From: Paenibacillus foliorum
GTDB lineage: Bacteria; Bacillota; Bacilli; Paenibacillales; NBRC-103111
DNA: 64,000 nt
Direction of reading: 5' to 3'
Assembly (NCBI RefSeq): GCF_013141765.1
Contig: NZ_WHOD01000079.1
Location: 1 to 64,000, forward strand
The translations under genes and the position numbers were made by a program. The notes below the pieces were generated by a model. That model was not told the DNA's origin. It did not search any database and worked only from the letters and a program-made list of their open reading frames with translations. This document shows positions 60,709-64,000 of this stretch, in pieces; the stretch's first letter is position 1, and the number at the start of each line of letters is the position of its first letter.

Positions 60709-62118
60709 ATGCAAAAGAGATTAAGCCGCAAGCATTTCCGAGCTCGGCTGGAAGTTATGATTGGTACTCTGCGTCAAGAAATTCTGTCGGGTAAACTGGC
60801 TATTGGCAGCTACCTGCCGTCCGAAAGCGATTTGGAAAAGCGATTCGAGCTCAGTAATGCTTCCGTTCGCAGCGGTCTGAAGGTTCTGGTAGAGGAAGGA
60901 TTCATTGAGAAAATTCCTAGGGTAGGCAATAAAGTGTTGAGTCCCTCCTCCGAACAAAAGACGGTTATTAAATTTGGATATGTTCATTCATTTGCCCGAT
61001 TAGTCGAGATGGAAGAACTGCTAGCTGAGTTTTCCAGGCAATTTCCGCATATTGTTGTACAGCCGATCGAGCTGCCGTCGAGCAGCTATTCCAAGTCATT
61101 GAAGCATTATATGGAATCGGAGATCCTCGATGTAGTTTTAATTAATAATAATAATTTTCAGGATTTCGTAGAAAACGGCTGTACCCACTTGTTGGAGCCG
61201 ATTGAGCAAGTGGATGATTTGTATCCGTTTTTGACACAACCGTTTCGTCAAGGAGATAACACACAAGTTCGTCCATTCAATTATTCACCTGTAGTTTTGT
61301 GTTATAACAAAAAACATTTCGAGCAGTCTCAAGTTCCGCTGCCTGATAGCAGCTGGGCATGGAGCGATCTTTTTAAATATGGCCAACAGCTGTCAGTAAA
61401 AAATGAACGGTTCGGATTTTATTTTTATATGCCATCCCGTAACCGTTGGCCGATCTTTATGCTGCAGAGCGGAACAAGCTTCCAAACGGATGAAAACGGA
61501 AACTACCGATTGCGGGGGAGCAAAATAATAGAAAGCTTGGAAGCATGCAGAGAATTGCTGGCGATGACGGATGTATTTCCAAGGATTTTGTCGGAAAGCG
61601 ATGCCGATGCGGAAGCCCTCTTTCTGGAAGGAAAGGTTTCGGTTATTATGACAACCTATTTTTTCTTAAACCAGTTAAGGGATTCTAATATTTCCTTCGA
61701 TGTTTCCCCATTGCCTGGATTGCAGGATACGAGCACGCTGCTCATTATTAATGGACTTGCTGTTAACAGCCGGTCTTCTAATAAGGAGGCAGCCAAGCTG
61801 CTGGTCGACTTTCTGTCCTCCTACGAGATACAATTACTGCTTCGCCGCAAAACGTTGAATATTACCGCGCACCGACATGCCATGGAATGGGAGGGAGAGG
61901 AGTCCTTATATCGTCCCTCCAGATTTTTTTTGTACAAAGAAATTTTTCCAACGTTACGGTTGATTACGGAGCTGGGCCTCAGCAATTACCAGTTGAAAAG
62001 CATCCAGCGTGATATTATGTTATTTTTGTCTGGTTTGCAAAATAGTGATGTGCTTAGCGCCAAGTTGGAACAATTGCTTATTGAAGCTAAAGAAAGCAAC
62101 ATCATTCAATCCTCCTGA
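60709..62118 (+). CDS. GntR DNA-binding domain fused to a cytoplasmic solute-binding-protein domain
   Basis: Residues 1-75 form a winged helix of the GntR type (LRQEILSGKLAIGSYLPSES, then SNASVRSGLKVLVEEGFIEK). From about residue 85 the protein resembles a family 1 extracellular sugar-binding protein (FGYVHSFARLVEMEELLAEF, DVVLINNNNFQDFVENG, SPVVLCYNKKHFEQSQVPLP). There is no signal peptide or lipobox, so it stays in the cytoplasm. The binding-protein part most likely serves as sugar sensor for DNA binding, a different solution from the usual UTRA or FCD domains. It has 469 residues, and is followed by a terminator, the esterase gene and a sugar-binding lipoprotein gene. Confidence 0.88.
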   Translation: MQKRLSRKHFRARLEVMIGTLRQEILSGKLAIGSYLPSESDLEKRFELSNASVRSGLKVLVEEGFIEKIPRVGNKVLSPSSEQKTVIKFGYVHSFARLVEMEELLAEFSRQFPHIVVQPIELPSSSYSKSLKHYMESEILDVVLINNNNFQDFVENGCTHLLEPIEQVDDLYPFLTQPFRQGDNTQVRPFNYSPVVLCYNKKHFEQSQVPLPDSSWAWSDLFKYGQQLSVKNERFGFYFYMPSRNRWPIFMLQSGTSFQTDENGNYRLRGSKIIESLEACRELLAMTDVFPRILSESDADAEALFLEGKVSVIMTTYFFLNQLRDSNISFDVSPLPGLQDTSTLLIINGLAVNSRSSNKEAAKLLVDFLSSYEIQLLLRRKTLNITAHRHAMEWEGEESLYRPSRFFLYKEIFPTLRLITELGLSNYQLKSIQRDIMLFLSGLQNSDVLSAKLEQLLIEAKESNIIQSS

Positions 62119-62184
62119 AGGTTGTGCTTGTTAATAAACCTACATAGAAATAAGCATGGACTCCCCTATCATACCTAAACGCAG

Positions 62185-62220
62185 GTGCAGGCTCAGAATA
62201 AGAGCTTGCACTTTTTTTTC
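62185..62220 (+). terminator. Intrinsic terminator after the GntR hybrid gene
   Basis: GTGCAGGCTC (62185-62194) pairs with GAGCTTGCAC (62202-62211) with one G-T pair, followed by eight T. Confidence 0.87.
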
Positions 62221-62375
62221 GTTCTACAATTATAAAATTCGTTATCTACCACATAAAATCACAAGACGAACTAAAAAAAACCATATTGACTACGCTTACA
62301 TTAATGATATCATGAAATAAATGAGTTAGATATGAGTCAGAATGACGAAGTGAAATGATTGGTGGGGTAACTAAG

Positions 62376-63437
62376 ATGCAGCAAAAGGATGTTTATTTTC
62401 ATAATGTCACGGAGCTTGAACAGCGCCCGCATCTGCCGGGACTAAGACTGCACCGGTTTCCGAAGCAGGTTCGCCACAGCTTAACGGAGAAGGGAAGAAC
62501 GAAGGCTATACAGTCGAACGGCTGTGAGCTTCGTTTTGTTACAGAAGCGAAGTATGTACAAGTGGTGCTAGGCTCACAGGATACTAACGGTAAAGTGCTG
62601 GTGTTCAAAGGCGACTTCTTCCATTCCTCACATCAGCTGGAGGCGGGGGTCATAACAACCATCCAGTTGGAAGAACCCGAAAGGTTCGCACAAGTATTCC
62701 CGGATAAGCTGAACAACAGAGCGTTTTCTTCTAACGTATGGCGTATTTTCTTTGAACGATTCAGTGCAGTATTTTATGACATCGATGCGTTCGGATTTGA
62801 AGTAAGGCCTCCCCATAAGCATGAGATGCCACAATTGACGCTATTAGCTTACGGCTCGTCAATAACTCAAGGGGCAGGAGCTTTAAGCCATTACAACGGT
62901 TATGTACAACAGGCTGCCAGACGTCTGGAAATGGATGCTTTCAATTTGGGCCTTAGCGGAGCCTGCTTCTGTGAACAGGAGCTGTCAGATCATATTGCGG
63001 AGCGTAATGACTGGGATATGGTCTATCTTGAAATCGGTGTCAACATGCGGGCAGTTGTTCCTGTTGAGGAATTTGAACGGCGCTCGACTTATTTGCTAGA
63101 CCGTATCATTGAACGGCACCCGGAGAAACCGGTGTTTCTAACCTATATTTATCCGAACCGAGCTACGTATTTCAGCGACTATAGTCATGCTTTAAGCGAG
63201 GCTGAAAGACGCTATAACGAAGTTTTGGAGAAGTATACTGCCAACAGAAACCACCCTTTTTTGCACTTATTGGATGGGAACAAGATTATGGATGACTTTA
63301 CCTCGTTGACTAGTGATCTCATTCATCCTTCCGATTACGGCCATATTTTGATGGGAGAAAAGCTTTCAGGTTTAATGCTTCCAACTGTAAATAAACTGCG
63401 GGAATCGCTTGTGAAACATGCCGTTCAATTGGGGTAG
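62376..63437 (+). CDS. Two-domain SGNH/GDSL esterase, CE2-like
   Basis: The first 145 residues form a beta-sandwich domain, and from about 150 a SGNH hydrolase follows: catalytic serine S162 in YGSSITQGAG, N in LEIGVNMR and the D-x-x-H pair in SDLIHPSDYGH. This build is that of carbohydrate esterase family 2 and relatives, which remove acetyl groups from sugars. No signal peptide is present, so it would work on imported sugar. The start at ATG 62376 has GGTGGGG nine bases upstream; ATG 62355 is possible. It lies 48 bp ahead of a sugar-binding lipoprotein gene, so both may belong to one acetylated-oligosaccharide operon. Confidence 0.87.
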   Translation: MQQKDVYFHNVTELEQRPHLPGLRLHRFPKQVRHSLTEKGRTKAIQSNGCELRFVTEAKYVQVVLGSQDTNGKVLVFKGDFFHSSHQLEAGVITTIQLEEPERFAQVFPDKLNNRAFSSNVWRIFFERFSAVFYDIDAFGFEVRPPHKHEMPQLTLLAYGSSITQGAGALSHYNGYVQQAARRLEMDAFNLGLSGACFCEQELSDHIAERNDWDMVYLEIGVNMRAVVPVEEFERRSTYLLDRIIERHPEKPVFLTYIYPNRATYFSDYSHALSEAERRYNEVLEKYTANRNHPFLHLLDGNKIMDDFTSLTSDLIHPSDYGHILMGEKLSGLMLPTVNKLRESLVKHAVQLG

Positions 63438-63485
63438 CAGTAAGCTTTCGAAGACTTAACTATTTCTATTAAAGGGGAGATTGAT

Positions 63486-64000
63486 ATGAGAAAGAAATGG
63501 CTTTTATCCATACTGAGCGCATCTTTACTTGCCACAACAGCAGCAGGATGCTCACAGGCAGGGAAGCAGGAAACGGAAAACGCAGGCAAGCCTGGAGGAG
63601 GGAAAGCGGCCTTCTCGATTTCCTTCCGTTCAGGGAACATTTCGTACGCGGAAAATCACCCGAACATTAACGATGAGAAATGGGTAAAAAAGCTGGAGGA
63701 GCTAACGAATACGGATTTGGACATCCGGTTAATGCCGCATAAAGAGTTTGATCAAAAAATGATCCAAATGTTTGCGATAAATGATATTCCCGATGTTGTA
63801 CAGGCGAGCTCAGGATTGACTAATCCGCAATTGGCAGGTTCGGTGCAGGCAGGAGTATTTATACCTTTGAATGATTTGTTGGAAAAGCACGGCAAAAACC
63901 TTTTGAAAAAAATACCTAAAGAAGCATGGGAAAAAGAAACTGACGCCAAAGGAAATATTTACGCTATACCGGAGTGGTTATCGAATCCTTCCAGAAGAGC
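63486..64000 (+). CDS. Extracellular sugar-binding lipoprotein, cut by the window edge
   Basis: ATG 63486, with AAAGGGGAG upstream, opens a frame that runs off the end of the window after 171 codons. The N-terminus is a lipoprotein signal with lipobox AAGC, followed by a Gly/Lys-rich spacer and a family 1 binding protein (LEELTNTDLDIRLMPHKEFD, DIPDVVQASSGLTNPQLAGS). It resembles the LplA-type protein at 16600 in layout. Permease genes are expected beyond the edge. Confidence 0.88.
   Translation, partial: MRKKWLLSILSASLLATTAAGCSQAGKQETENAGKPGGGKAAFSISFRSGNISYAENHPNINDEKWVKKLEELTNTDLDIRLMPHKEFDQKMIQMFAINDIPDVVQASSGLTNPQLAGSVQAGVFIPLNDLLEKHGKNLLKKIPKEAWEKETDAKGNIYAIPEWLSNPSRR

Overview
The window looks like chromosome of a low-to-moderate GC Gram-positive bacterium of the Paenibacillaceae, most likely Paenibacillus or a close relative. 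Pointers are strong AGGAGG-type ribosome binding sites with frequent GTG and TTG starts, LplB/YtcP-type sugar ABC systems with AraC-type membrane regulators, a Bacillus-style DctB-DctSR-DctP system, gcvT-gcvPA-gcvPB behind a tandem glycine riboswitch, YpcP-type exonuclease and S-layer-homology remnants. The genus is inference from gene style; no rRNA or tRNA was seen.

Layout. (1) 79-7793: late cobalamin assembly on the plus strand (cobU, cbiB, cobS, a cobD-cobQ fusion, pduO-type adenosyltransferase), ending in an RluD-like pseudouridine synthase that carries a 20-copy Glu-Ala-His repeat. A degenerate 31-bp tandem repeat separates cobU from cbiB. (2) 7906-13459: C4-dicarboxylate sensing and uptake, with dctB facing away from dctS-dctR, then dctP. 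(3) 14724-24170: a glycan-use locus (two permeases, lipoprotein binding protein, AraC-type regulator, PL22-like beta-propeller, GH38 alpha-mannosidase). (4) 24474-34485: a candidate cell-wall-fragment scavenging operon (MFS carrier, anhydro-MurNAc kinase, peptide ABC importer, beta-lactamase-fold hydrolase, MurR/RpiR-type regulator), with a duplicated 118-bp structured element inside it. (5) 34676-38710: housekeeping genes (Spx/ArsC-like protein, M50 protease, aminotransferase, Nudix hydrolase, glycine-rich exported protein). (6) 38711-40271: gene-poor scar region with inverted repeats and zinc-ribbon gene remnants.

(7) 40272-43484: two Gfo/Idh/MocA oxidoreductases with an AraC/cupin regulator. 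(8) 43570-44849: an FMN riboswitch with its terminator, directly ahead of an EamA/DMT-family transporter, hence a candidate riboflavin importer. (9) 45002-49956: glycine cleavage, with gcvH divergent from the riboswitch-controlled gcvT-gcvPA-gcvPB operon. (10) 50079-53764: Bcr/CflA efflux pump, beta-propeller lactonase and YpcP-type exonuclease. (11) 53827-58168: an SLH-domain remnant, then SDR, aldo-keto reductase, a second lactonase, VOC protein and GNAT. (12) 58365-64000: TIM-barrel sugar isomerase/epimerase, LacI regulator, GntR-solute-binding-protein hybrid regulator, CE2-like SGNH esterase and the start of another sugar-binding lipoprotein cut by the window edge.

The parts most worth following are the possible muropeptide recycling operon with its duplicated RNA-like element, the FMN-riboswitch/DMT pair, the CobD-CobQ fusion, two genes whose best ribosome binding site points at an ATC codon, and the GntR-binding-protein hybrid.
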